Part shown: positions 1 to 7,720 of the stretch, piece after piece
Layout of the letters: each line of letters begins with the position of its first letter
Position numbering within the stretch: position 1 is the stretch's first letter
Source of the DNA: GCA-001856825 sp049965815
GTDB lineage: Archaea > Thermoplasmatota > Thermoplasmata > Thermoplasmatales > GCA-001856825
NCBI GenBank assembly: GCA_049965815.1
Contig: JBMFVV010000016.1
Span: 1 to 26,124, forward strand
Direction: 5' to 3'
DNA length: 26,124 bases
Translations under genes and position numbers: made by a program
The notes under the pieces: generated by a model
What the model saw: the letters and a program-made list of their open reading frames with translations, nothing else
Databases searched by the model: none
What the model was told of the DNA's origin: nothing

Positions 1-220
1 ATAACAGTATCTCTTGTAACCTCAATAAGACATGGATGCATCCTGTAGAAAATTTATAGGGTTATTGGTAATCCTCTTTAGAAGGTAAATTTCTCTCGCT
101 TAATTTCCCTAGACATTAAAATTTATCAGATTTCAGGGACTTCAAAAATCAGAGTCACATCAGTTCATCCTAGTAAATGTTCATTTTTATTGTTATTCCA
201 GTCACTATTTTTAGCTCTAA

Positions 221-232
221 AGAGTTAAATAA
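221..232 (+). promoter_or_regulatory. TATA-like box for the MoaD-like gene
   Basis: AGTTAAATAAT is centred about 28 nt before the ATG at 256. At the usual archaeal TATA-to-start distance, transcription would begin at or within a base or two of the ATG, so the mRNA should be leaderless. The rest of 1-220 is AT-rich and shows no gene that I can support. Confidence 0.5.
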
Positions 233-255
233 TTTGTCACAGTGTTAAAGATAAA

Positions 256-531
256 ATGACCAAGGTGAGGTATTACGCTAATCTCCGATCAATAACTGGA
301 AGGAATGAAGAAGAAATAGAAGCAGACGGAAAGACGGTGGAGGAAATCACACAAATGCTCTCCTCAAAGTATGGAGATAACTTCATCAAATTGATGTACA
401 GTGATGGCAGCCTAAGGGGGAACGTGATAATCCTCGTTAACGGCCGAAATACAATTTTCTATAACGGCATAAAGGAGATACTGAAAAATAATGATCAGAT
501 TGATATTTTCCCCCCAGTTGCTGGAGGATAA
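256..531 (+). CDS. MoaD/ThiS-like ubiquitin-fold sulfur carrier (SAMP-like)
   Basis: This is a 91-residue beta-grasp protein that ends in the Gly-Gly (PPVAGG) typical of MoaD, ThiS and archaeal SAMP proteins. In this family the terminal glycine is adenylated by an E1-like enzyme and then carries sulfur as a thiocarboxylate, for molybdopterin dithiolene formation or tRNA thiolation, or is conjugated to lysines. The length fits MoaD. The ATG is supported by a TATA-like box 28 nt upstream. The gene converges on the aldehyde ferredoxin oxidoreductase gene with no base between the two stop codons. Since AOR needs a tungsten-bis-pterin cofactor, a role in making that pterin is the best guess. Its E1 and MoaE partners are not in the window, and SAMP-type conjugation cannot be excluded. 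Confidence 0.85.
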   Translation: MTKVRYYANLRSITGRNEEEIEADGKTVEEITQMLSSKYGDNFIKLMYSDGSLRGNVIILVNGRNTIFYNGIKEILKNNDQIDIFPPVAGG

Positions 532-2346
532 TCAGATATTGTAATAGTTCAAGCCAAGTTTCTCGAGTGTCTCATCTTTCGGATACCCCCGTTCGTCCCA
601 TCCTCTGACATTGTAGTAGTCCTTCAGGAGATAATCCAGCGGTATTTTCTCTCCTTTGAATGGTCCTTTCTGAAGTGCATTCTTAACGAATCTATCTGGG
701 AGTTTATCGTCTTCCGGCCTGATCCCTGCCTTAATGTTGAAAATCCTTTCTAAATTCCATATCCTTTCGGCAGCAGTCATTATCTCGTCTTTAGTATAAT
801 CAAAACCGGTCACACCGTTGATCAGGGAGAGATAATCATCAAGATTTAGTGCAAATGAGGGAAATTGACAAAGGCCGGATGAATCCATGATCTCGGTAAA
901 ATCTTGCACATATTTGACCAGGGCAGCCTTGCCTTCCTTTTCATTGGGCTCTGAAACTGGCTGGACACCTAGTATTTCATTAGAAATTGTATAAGCCCTC
1001 ATATGTGAGCCTCCTATGTTGCTTGTAGCATACTCAAGCCCTATACCATAAGCCCCTCTCGGATCGTAGGCAGCTATTTCCTGACCCTTTACGCTCATAG
1101 AGACGCTCTCGTCACCGTATTTCCTGGCGAGCCTTAGTGATCCTTCGGCCAGTTCATTTCCAAAATCCTTCCTGTAGGCCAGGTTACTGGATGCCTCCAT
1201 AACAAAAGATTGGTTTCCGAATTTTGGCTTGGTCGGCCCCACGTCTTTATCAGGTATCTTTCCCTTCTCGTACAGTTCCATTGCTGCTGAAAACGTGTTT
1301 CCAGCAGTTATTGTATCGTATCCTAGCCTGTCTGCATTATCATTCGCGGCGATTATTGGATATAGATCATGAATGCCGACGTTTGGTCCGAGCGCCCACG
1401 TGGACTCATATTCCGGTCCCTCCGTTTCCCTCTCATTGTATTTTGAAACCCTGCCACAGGCAATAGGGCAGGCAAAGCATGGAGTGTTTCTTATAAGATA
1501 AGTCGCGGCCAAGGTTTCGCCACTGACCAATTCTGCAAGAGGGTCTTCTCCAGAGTCAAGATAATTATTATTTCCATAAATTCCAGAGCGGTTTATTATA
1601 TTCACTAAAACTTCTGTTCCATAAGCGGGGAGGCCTTGGCTCGTGACAGGGTTTTCCTTTATCTTCTTGAGCATTGCTGTCAAGGTAGACTTATATTCTC
1701 CTGCATGCCCTATTGTAGGCATTTTTCCTGGCAAGGAGACAATAGCTTTAAGATTTTTAGATCCCATTACTGCACCTACGCCATTCCTACCAGCTGCCCT
1801 GTGTTTATCGTTCATTATTGAAGCAAATTTCACAAGATTCTCTCCCGCTGGCCCTATGCACGCAACAGAAACTTTAGGGCTTGTCTCTCTCTTTAACACA
1901 TCGTCTGTCTCAAATACATCCTTGCCCCAGAGATGAGTTGCATCCTTTATCTCAGCCATTCCGTCGTGAGTATAAAGGTACACCGGATGGTCTGCTTTTC
2001 CTTTGATTATTATCATGTCAAAACCCGAATGTTTAAGTCTGGCGCCAAAGAATCCTCCAGAATTGCTCCTCGTGATTGTACCTGTAAGCGGGCTCTTTGT
2101 GACTGCCATATATCTTGCAGCAGTCGGTGCACTCGTTCCTGTCAGTGGACCGGGGGCCATTATTAGGATGTTGTCGGGTGATAGAGGGTCGACTTTAGGG
2201 TCAACTTCATCAACAAAGTACCTTGTTGCAAGTCCCTGTCCACCTATGTAATCCCTAGCCCATTGCATATTGGTATCTTCAATCTTTACACTGCCATTTG
2301 AAAGGTCTACTCTCAGGAATTTTCTTGTAAAACCACCAAAACTCAT
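532..2346 (-). CDS. aor: Tungsten-containing aldehyde:ferredoxin oxidoreductase (AOR family)
   Basis: A cytoplasmic tungstopterin enzyme of the AOR family, which oxidises aldehydes to acids and passes electrons to ferredoxin. Counting from a possible upstream TTG at 2370 (612 residues), the 4Fe-4S ligands are C298-x2-C301-x3-C305 and C501, spaced as in Pyrococcus AOR. Other family signatures are the GPGPLTGT segment near 73-80, SGGFFGARLKHSGFD near 104-118 and EGPEYE near 317. I prefer the ATG at 2346 (604 residues, MSFGGFTRK), because a TATA-like box at 2377-2383 puts transcription start close to it and the TTG would then lie upstream of the transcript. The substrate is not readable: glyceraldehyde, formaldehyde and generic aldehyde oxidoreductases share this fold. 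It abuts the MoaD-like gene stop to stop. Confidence 0.93.
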   Translation of the reverse strand: MSFGGFTRKFLRVDLSNGSVKIEDTNMQWARDYIGGQGLATRYFVDEVDPKVDPLSPDNILIMAPGPLTGTSAPTAARYMAVTKSPLTGTITRSNSGGFFGARLKHSGFDMIIIKGKADHPVYLYTHDGMAEIKDATHLWGKDVFETDDVLKRETSPKVSVACIGPAGENLVKFASIMNDKHRAAGRNGVGAVMGSKNLKAIVSLPGKMPTIGHAGEYKSTLTAMLKKIKENPVTSQGLPAYGTEVLVNIINRSGIYGNNNYLDSGEDPLAELVSGETLAATYLIRNTPCFACPIACGRVSKYNERETEGPEYESTWALGPNVGIHDLYPIIAANDNADRLGYDTITAGNTFSAAMELYEKGKIPDKDVGPTKPKFGNQSFVMEASSNLAYRKDFGNELAEGSLRLARKYGDESVSMSVKGQEIAAYDPRGAYGIGLEYATSNIGGSHMRAYTISNEILGVQPVSEPNEKEGKAALVKYVQDFTEIMDSSGLCQFPSFALNLDDYLSLINGVTGFDYTKDEIMTAAERIWNLERIFNIKAGIRPEDDKLPDRFVKNALQKGPFKGEKIPLDYLLKDYYNVRGWDERGYPKDETLEKLGLNYYNI

Positions 2347-2376
2347 GTTAAATCTGTAAAAATAAACCAAATGTTA

Positions 2377-2383
2377 GTATAAA
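2377..2383 (-). promoter_or_regulatory. TATA-like box for aor
   Basis: TTTATAC on the minus strand lies about 34 nt before the ATG at 2346. Transcription should start around 2350, giving a leaderless or very short leader and favouring the ATG over the TTG at 2370. Confidence 0.5.
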
Positions 2384-2499
2384 CGGTTTTCTAATCTGGT
2401 TCCCGTCAGGATCAATTTGAATTCACTTACCCTCTTAACGATTGAGGCTTCAGTGTTGTTGGTACTTTCACTCAATATCCGATTTTACTATTCCTGTTT

Positions 2500-2535
2500 G
2501 TACCATTCTACAATCTTGGCAGATGGTACCATTCT
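2500..2535. repeat. Direct repeat GTACCATTCT x2 between thioesterase and aor
   Basis: The decamer GTACCATTCT occurs at 2500-2509 and again at 2526-2535, 26 bp apart start to start. The first copy sits inside TGTA-CCATTC-TACA, a small inverted repeat. The pair lies just downstream of the thioesterase stop and about 120-150 bp upstream of the aor promoter, so it could be an operator or simply chance in AT-rich DNA. Confidence 0.35.
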
Positions 2536-2549
2536 TAGATCCGCGCTCC

Positions 2550-2957
2550 TTATTCTTCCTTCAGGCGCTTAATAATATCATCATCTATCTCTACTGGTTT
2601 CATATTCTTATCAACTGAAGCAACAATAATCTTGCATTTAGCGCTGAGTTTGCCTTCGGATTCATTTATAACAGAATAATCAAAAGTCACGTGTCTATTT
2701 CCTATCTCACTAATGGATAGCTTTACCTTTGCCTTTTGTCTGAATCTCAAGGGATATAGGAAATCACAGGAAGCATGAACCCTCGGTAGAAAGACCTTTC
2801 CGTTTTCATAAAGCCCCTTTGATTCAAAGTAGAGCTGCTCAGCCCGCTCACACAACCTGAAGTAATTGGAAAAATGCATGATACCAAGTGCATCTGTGTC
2901 AACCCACGCTACCTCGTAGTCGAAATTGAAAGAGTTCTTTCCAGCTTTGGTAGGCAT
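2550..2957 (-). CDS. Acyl-CoA thioesterase, hotdog fold (4HBT/YbgC type)
   Basis: A 135-residue single hotdog-domain protein of the 4-hydroxybenzoyl-CoA thioesterase/YbgC family, which hydrolyses acyl-CoA thioesters. The N-terminal active-site block is clear: V-D-T-D22-A-L-G-I-M-H28-F-S-N-Y near residues 19-32, followed by E38 in the first helix, matching the family pattern DTDxxGxxxHxxY. The length is normal. A TAAATACT box at 2978-2985 on the minus strand is about 24 nt before the ATG and suggests a leaderless mRNA. The actual acyl-CoA substrate cannot be told. It is transcribed in the same direction as aor but 200 bp apart, so an operon is not obvious. Confidence 0.85.
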   Translation of the reverse strand: MPTKAGKNSFNFDYEVAWVDTDALGIMHFSNYFRLCERAEQLYFESKGLYENGKVFLPRVHASCDFLYPLRFRQKAKVKLSISEIGNRHVTFDYSVINESEGKLSAKCKIIVASVDKNMKPVEIDDDIIKRLKEE

Positions 2958-3121
2958 TTGGAACGCAATCCTAGAGAGTATTTACACGTTTTGGAGATAT
3001 ATGGGTGTCAGAATGAGGAAAGCTCTCGTACCGTATTTCAACTTCATTATTTTTGATCAGGAACTTTCCATTTTATCTTAAAAGTGTTCTTAGATATATG
3101 GTACCTACACCAATATAGATA

Positions 3122-3194
3122 TGGGCTTGTCCGGATTTGGACCGGAGTCTTCGACTCCCGAAGCCGAAAGGATACCAGGCTACCCCACAAGCCC
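3122..3194 (-). tRNA. tRNA-Pro, anticodon CGG
   Basis: Read on the minus strand this is a 73-nt tRNA. The acceptor stem GGGCTTG pairs with CAAGCCC, the discriminator is A, and no CCA is encoded. The anticodon stem TCGGC/GTCGA (one G-U pair) encloses the loop TTCGGGA, giving anticodon CGG, which reads the proline codon CCG. The T stem is TCCGG/CCGGA. No intron is seen. A TTTTAAAG box about 20 nt upstream may be shared with the divergent regulator gene at 3244. Confidence 0.93.
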
Positions 3195-3210
3195 CCAGGC
3201 AGGATTCCAA

Positions 3211-3220
3211 AGGCTTTAAA
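3211..3220 (+). promoter_or_regulatory. TATA-like box between tRNA-Pro and the HTH regulator
   Basis: GCTTTAAAAT is centred about 28 nt before the GTG at 3244 and therefore supports that GTG with a leaderless mRNA. Read on the other strand, the same nearly symmetrical box lies about 21 nt before tRNA-Pro, so it may serve both directions. Confidence 0.5.
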
Positions 3221-3243
3221 ATGTTTTACCCATTATCACAACA

Positions 3244-3942
3244 GTGAAGAACAATAGATTTCCATCGTCCGATGCGCTTATTTTCAATGTTTCTGGCGAG
3301 ATAGTTATGTCCAGTGATCCAGGAAAGACCATAAAGAAATGGAGGGAGGAATTCAACATCACTCAGAAGGAACTTTCAGAAAGGATGAAAATAAACACCT
3401 CGGTCATTAGCGATTATGAGACAAGCCGCAGGAAATCACCGGGCGCACAGTTCTTGAAGAGTCTTGTGTCATCACTCATAGAGATTGATGCAGAGAGGGG
3501 GAGTCCCGTCCAGCTTAAATTTTCACTGGGCACAGAGAAAGATGTTATCCTAGACATAAAGGAATTCTTCTACGATGTGGACCTTCAAAAATTTATAAAG
3601 ATGATAGAAGGCAAAGAAGTGAGCGGTCTTGAAACTAAAAGGAGCATAAGGGGCTACACTATTCTAGACTCACTGAACGCAATTCTGAAGCTTACGTCAT
3701 TCGATTATTTCAGGGTGTACGGCTGGACTTCCGAAAGAGCATTATTCTTCACTAATGTTGAATTTGGCAGATCCCCCATGATTGCCGTGAGGGTTCACCC
3801 AATTAAGCCGGCAGTGGTCGTTTACATCAAACCGAAGAGGATAGATCCGCTCGCGATAAAGCTGGCTGAGATTGAGAGCATACCTCTCATAACCACTGAC
3901 CTGTCTCCGGATCAGATAAAGGATAAACTGAAGTCCATCTAG
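3244..3942 (+). CDS. Archaeal XRE-type helix-turn-helix transcription regulator (COG1395-like)
   Basis: A 232-residue DNA-binding protein with an N-terminal Cro/C1-type HTH at about residues 29-83. The recognition region includes ITQKELSERM and TSVISDYETSRRKSPG. A larger C-terminal domain of unknown function contains mixed alpha/beta sequence and an IKP-K-R-IDPLAIKLAE segment. This layout resembles conserved archaeal regulators of the COG1395 type. The GTG start at 3244 is supported by the TATA-like box 28 nt upstream; an ATG at 3307 would drop the first 21 residues, including an S-G-E-I-V segment that looks conserved. The stop overlaps the convergent ftsY stop by 4 nt. Its targets are not known. 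Confidence 0.75.
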   Translation: MKNNRFPSSDALIFNVSGEIVMSSDPGKTIKKWREEFNITQKELSERMKINTSVISDYETSRRKSPGAQFLKSLVSSLIEIDAERGSPVQLKFSLGTEKDVILDIKEFFYDVDLQKFIKMIEGKEVSGLETKRSIRGYTILDSLNAILKLTSFDYFRVYGWTSERALFFTNVEFGRSPMIAVRVHPIKPAVVVYIKPKRIDPLAIKLAEIESIPLITTDLSPDQIKDKLKSI

Positions 3943-4865
3943 TTTAGCAATCTGTTAAGGTACCAATCCATGCTGAACTGAACGAAATCAGAATATGTCT
4001 GGCCCGTTCCAATATACAAAATCGGTTTCTTTGTCTCTGAAAGAAGAGATATAACGCATCCGCCCTTTGCATCAGCATCTATCTTCGTCACTATGTATCC
4101 GTTTATTCCCACGGCCTCGTCAAACAGTTTTGCCTGGCTAAGAACATCCGTGCCTGATAATGCGTCTAGTGTCAGGAGTATGAGGTCTGGATTGGATATC
4201 CTCTTGATCTTTTTCATCTCTTCTAGAAGGTTCTTGTTGTTCTGCATCCTACCCGCGGTATCTATCAATACGACAGACTTTTCGTTCTTTGATGCATGTT
4301 TGACCGCATCGAATGCTACGGCTGCAGGATCACCTCCCGCCTGATGCTTCACCACCTTCACGCCAATTTTTTCTCCATGAAGGGCAATCTGTTCAATGGC
4401 ACCTGCCCTGAAGGTATCAGAAGCGGCGATAACAACGTAATACCCCTTGCTTCTGAACAGTTCCGCAAGCTTGGAAATGGACGTCGTCTTTCCCGTACCG
4501 TTCATTCCTACGAACATTATGACGTACGGAGATTTTTTACTGGCATTGTCTAAAATGTCTATAGGGGGTACGGAAGCAACTTCCTTTATCGTAGCCCTCA
4601 CAGCCTCCTTGAATACAGTGTTCCTGTCGCCCTTCAACCTTATGCTCTTGTCGTCAAGTTTCTTGAGCAGCACGTTTGATATCCTATCGGCGACTGGAAG
4701 AGCTATGTCCGCTTCTATAAGTGATATTTTGAGGTTTGCTGCTATCTCCTCGAAGTCCCTAGAATTCGCAGTTACATTGATAGCAGTACCCCTCACATCA
4801 TCATTGGCAGAATGTTCTTCCTGCTTCTTGGCAATGCCAAGTTTTTCCTTTAGTTTTTCAAACAT
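3939..4865 (-). CDS. ftsY: Signal recognition particle receptor FtsY
   Basis: The SRP-GTPase receptor that docks SRP54-ribosome complexes at the membrane for co-translational insertion. A helical N domain (about 35-100) is followed by the G domain. The motifs are GMNGTGKT (120-127), DTFRAGA (150-156), DTAGR (202-206) and TKID (260-263), with GG near 268-269. At 308 residues it has only a short charged N-terminal stretch and lacks the long acidic A domain of E. coli FtsY, as is usual in archaea. It follows the prefoldin alpha gene by 4 nt and closes a six-gene minus-strand run. Its stop overlaps the HTH regulator stop by 4 nt. Confidence 0.96.
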   Translation of the reverse strand: MFEKLKEKLGIAKKQEEHSANDDVRGTAINVTANSRDFEEIAANLKISLIEADIALPVADRISNVLLKKLDDKSIRLKGDRNTVFKEAVRATIKEVASVPPIDILDNASKKSPYVIMFVGMNGTGKTTSISKLAELFRSKGYYVVIAASDTFRAGAIEQIALHGEKIGVKVVKHQAGGDPAAVAFDAVKHASKNEKSVVLIDTAGRMQNNKNLLEEMKKIKRISNPDLILLTLDALSGTDVLSQAKLFDEAVGINGYIVTKIDADAKGGCVISLLSETKKPILYIGTGQTYSDFVQFSMDWYLNRLLN

Positions 4866-4869
4866 CTGT

Positions 4870-5274
4870 TCACTTTTTATATATCCTGTTCAGGTAATCT
4901 TCCAACTGTGCGTACCTCTGTTGCAGTTCACTTTCAGATTTCCTGCTGCTATCCAGCGCCTTTGCAGCATCGTTCTTTCTTTCTTCGAGAATATTTATTG
5001 CATCCTCTACAGTAGCCTTCTTGTAGGCATTCGATCCTATGTTCACCACGACCCTTTCCTTGTTCTTTACTTCTCCCTCTATGTACAACCCCCTTCCGAT
5101 AGGAATGAGTGAATCCCCTTCAATCTTGGAAATGTTCTTTAGGAAGTCAGTGGTTGCCGCCAAGTCTTGAAGAATAACTGCAAGTGATTGTATCTGTCCT
5201 TCTATCTCTTCAAGCTGTTGCCTAATTAATTCCATGCTGTAAACGATCTGGTCTACCTTCTCATCTTGTGTCAT
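4870..5274 (-). CDS. pfdA: Prefoldin subunit alpha
   Basis: A 134-residue subunit of the archaeal prefoldin hexamer, a jellyfish-shaped holdase that passes unfolded proteins to the thermosome. Two coiled-coil helices (about 5-48 and 87-133) flank a beta-hairpin region (about 51-85) containing IPIGRGLYIEG, the classical alpha-subunit core. The ATG follows the pgk TAA without a single intervening base, so translation is probably coupled. The pairing with ftsY downstream is common in archaea. The thermosome gene is the first gene of the same run, so client-handing chaperone and folding chamber may be co-transcribed. Confidence 0.93.
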   Translation of the reverse strand: MTQDEKVDQIVYSMELIRQQLEEIEGQIQSLAVILQDLAATTDFLKNISKIEGDSLIPIGRGLYIEGEVKNKERVVVNIGSNAYKKATVEDAINILEERKNDAAKALDSSRKSESELQQRYAQLEDYLNRIYKK

Positions 5275-6522
5275 TTAAGATCCTCCAAATTTTTTCTTTG
5301 AAATAATTAAAGACTCTATTCCCGGCATAGGTTCTCCAGCCAGATAACTTATCAGTGCCCCTCCACCGGTCGAAATGTGGTCAATGTCACCTTCACCTAT
5401 TCCAAGCCTCTCCAGTGCAGCCAGTGTATGTCCTCCACCTGCTACCTTATATCCCTTAGCTTTTGCAACAGTGGAGAATATTTCCTCTGTCCCGGCAGCA
5501 TATTCCTTAAGCTCGAAAACGCCCATTGGGCCATTCAGCATAATGGCATCTGAATTCTTTATGATTGATGCGTATGCAGCTATTGTATCGACTCCAATAT
5601 CCATTGCAGGAATATCTTTCCTGAAATCTTCTACCTTGTAATGTTTCACCTTTCCGTCCTCGTTACCTATGAAGTCTACTGGGGTTAGAATTGAATTCCT
5701 ATATTTGTCCAACAGTTTCTCAGCATTTTCCAGTATTTTCTCGTACCCACTTACCTCTTTCTTCAGAACATCCACGTTCTTCTTTCCTAAATCCATCCCT
5801 CCAGCTGCCAGAAATATGTGCCCGACTAATCCCCCTGTTAATACCTTGTCCAGTTTGCCTTCATTAAGCATCTTGTCTATTATTTTGACAGAATCATCCG
5901 CCTTTGCGCCACCAAATATACCAATCCTTGTACCTTCCTTGATTGCAAAGAATCTTTCTATACCTGTTATCTCATTTTCCATGAGTTTTCCAGCAATGTT
6001 TGGCATTATTTCACTGAAACCTACCAGAGTAACGTTGCTCCTGTGTGCTGCTGCAAATGCATCATTTACAAAATAGTCTGCGTGATCAGCGAGGTTCTTA
6101 ATTATGTTAGTTTTTTCCATCACTTCCAGTTTCTCTTCAGCGAGAACTACCTCTTCAGAAAAGAATCTGGTATTCTCAAGCATAAGTATGTCACCGGGCT
6201 CAGACGAATCTATCTCATCAAGAGTTCTTTCGTCGAACACCCCTCCAACAAATTTGACTCTTCTCCTCAGCATATTGGAAAGATGGGATGCATGGGCCTT
6301 GAGACTCACGAAATCGTTTTTTCCCGGCCTGCTCTGATGGGCCAGGATGACCACCTTGGATCTGGATAGCGATTCTATGGTTTCACGGTGTGCCCTGAAC
6401 CTTGCATCATCTAGTATATTCCCAGTTTTAGGGTCTATCGGGGAGTTGATGTCCAGTCTCAACAGAACCGATTTTCCAGCTAGGTCAAAATCGTTGAGTG
6501 TGAAGAAGGGAAGCTGGCTCAT
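5275..6522 (-). CDS. pgk: Phosphoglycerate kinase
   Basis: The glycolytic/gluconeogenic kinase that interconverts 1,3-bisphosphoglycerate + ADP and 3-phosphoglycerate + ATP in the cytoplasm. At 415 residues it is full length. Substrate-side signatures are RLDINSP (22-28), ENTRFF (116-121) and AHRSN (159-163). The nucleotide side shows GGAK (204-207), GPMGVFE (331-337), GGGHT (362-366) and STGGGA (384-389). The H in GGGHT where bacteria have D is, as I recall, normal in archaeal enzymes. It starts 13 nt after hutI ends and its stop codon directly touches the pfdA ATG. Confidence 0.96.
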   Translation of the reverse strand: MSQLPFFTLNDFDLAGKSVLLRLDINSPIDPKTGNILDDARFRAHRETIESLSRSKVVILAHQSRPGKNDFVSLKAHASHLSNMLRRRVKFVGGVFDERTLDEIDSSEPGDILMLENTRFFSEEVVLAEEKLEVMEKTNIIKNLADHADYFVNDAFAAAHRSNVTLVGFSEIMPNIAGKLMENEITGIERFFAIKEGTRIGIFGGAKADDSVKIIDKMLNEGKLDKVLTGGLVGHIFLAAGGMDLGKKNVDVLKKEVSGYEKILENAEKLLDKYRNSILTPVDFIGNEDGKVKHYKVEDFRKDIPAMDIGVDTIAAYASIIKNSDAIMLNGPMGVFELKEYAAGTEEIFSTVAKAKGYKVAGGGHTLAALERLGIGEGDIDHISTGGGALISYLAGEPMPGIESLIISKKKFGGS

Positions 6523-6535
6523 ACTACCTGATTTT

Positions 6536-7720
6536 CTAGTGCCTTAAATCAGTTATGGAACTATCTCTCATATCTTTACCGTTTATTATTACCCGTTCTA
6601 TTATGTCATCACCAAACTTATACCCTATTTTGTCGTATTTTTCCTTCAGGATTATGATATTTGCATATTTCCCGGGATGAATGGATCCTCCCTTGTTGGA
6701 AAGAGAAAGGGAATAGCAGGAATTTAGTGTACCCATATTTATAAGATTCTCTATCGTGAACGGCAGTAGCTGTCTAGCCAGGGAGATTACGAGAGGGAAT
6801 GATGTGATGTATGTATTCGGAGAGATGTCGGAACCAACTGCAAGTATCTTCCCTCTCCCCTTCATTTTGGAGAATATGGAAGTGTTTTTTCCAAGACTGA
6901 TGGCAGTGAAAGGTAGAATGGTTATAGGGACATCAATTGTATCTAACTCGTCATCTCTCGTCTCTATCATATGGTCGTATGATCTTATATCTAGACCCTT
7001 AAGGATACTCACTCCGTCGATGTTTTTTAGTTCATTTAGATGGATTCTGGCTGGTATTCCGATGGAATTTGCATATTGAACAGCTTCCCATGCGAATGAA
7101 GGTGAAAAAGCACCCTCATCGACAAAAACATCCACGTAATCAATCCTTTTCCTGAATTCATCTACCATATCTTCGAATTCTCTGAGGTATGAATGTTCAT
7201 CTCCATCTCTAGGGACAATGTGTGCTAGGAGTGTTTTCTTTATTCTGATCTTGAGGTCCCTCTCCAGTCTTTCAATGACGTTGAGCATCTTCCCTTCAAT
7301 TTCTGAGTTGATGCCGTACCCAGTTTTGCATTCGAAGATTGCAGTGCCGTTTTTCATCATGCTGATGATCCTTGCTCTGGACTCTTCATAAAGGGTGTTT
7401 TCGTCGCAGTTTGCAGTCGACCTAATTGTACTGTAAATCCCTCCTCCCTGCTTCAAAATCCCTGAATAACCTATCTCCTTCTTAACGTCGATCTCATTTT
7501 CTCTTGTCCCACAGAATACTAGATGAGTATGGGGATCACAAAATCCTGGAATTGCCCATTTGGTTGTCTTATCGCGCGAAGATGAGGGGGTGATACTCTC
7601 AATCTTACCATTTGATATGTTGATGTCTTGATGTTCCAGGACTTCAAGGTTGTCCAGGGAAGAACCCTTGACGAATTCCTTGTTGAGAGGAGATGCTATG
7701 TTTACATTTTCAACTAGCAT
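6536..7720 (-). CDS. hutI: Imidazolonepropionase
   Basis: A metal-dependent amidohydrolase that opens imidazolone-5-propionate to N-formimino-glutamate, the third step of histidine breakdown. Visible signatures are PHTHLVF with metal-binding H64 and H66, QGGGIYSTIRST (91-102), CKTGYG (131-136), AH167, H227 in IHLNE, and D298 in VGSDISPN. At 394 residues it is slightly shorter than most bacterial HutI but complete. The ATG overlaps the trxB stop by one base (TAATG), so translation is coupled. No hutH or hutU is in the window, so its presence between redox and glycolytic genes is odd. Confidence 0.93.
   Translation of the reverse strand: MLVENVNIASPLNKEFVKGSSLDNLEVLEHQDINISNGKIESITPSSSRDKTTKWAIPGFCDPHTHLVFCGTRENEIDVKKEIGYSGILKQGGGIYSTIRSTANCDENTLYEESRARIISMMKNGTAIFECKTGYGINSEIEGKMLNVIERLERDLKIRIKKTLLAHIVPRDGDEHSYLREFEDMVDEFRKRIDYVDVFVDEGAFSPSFAWEAVQYANSIGIPARIHLNELKNIDGVSILKGLDIRSYDHMIETRDDELDTIDVPITILPFTAISLGKNTSIFSKMKGRGKILAVGSDISPNTYITSFPLVISLARQLLPFTIENLINMGTLNSCYSLSLSNKGGSIHPGKYANIIILKEKYDKIGYKFGDDIIERVIINGKDMRDSSITDLRH

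Noticed and set aside
6536..7720. A histidine-degradation operon around hutI
   Set aside because: Neither hutH, hutU nor a formiminoglutamate enzyme is in the window; the neighbours are chaperone, redox and glycolytic genes.
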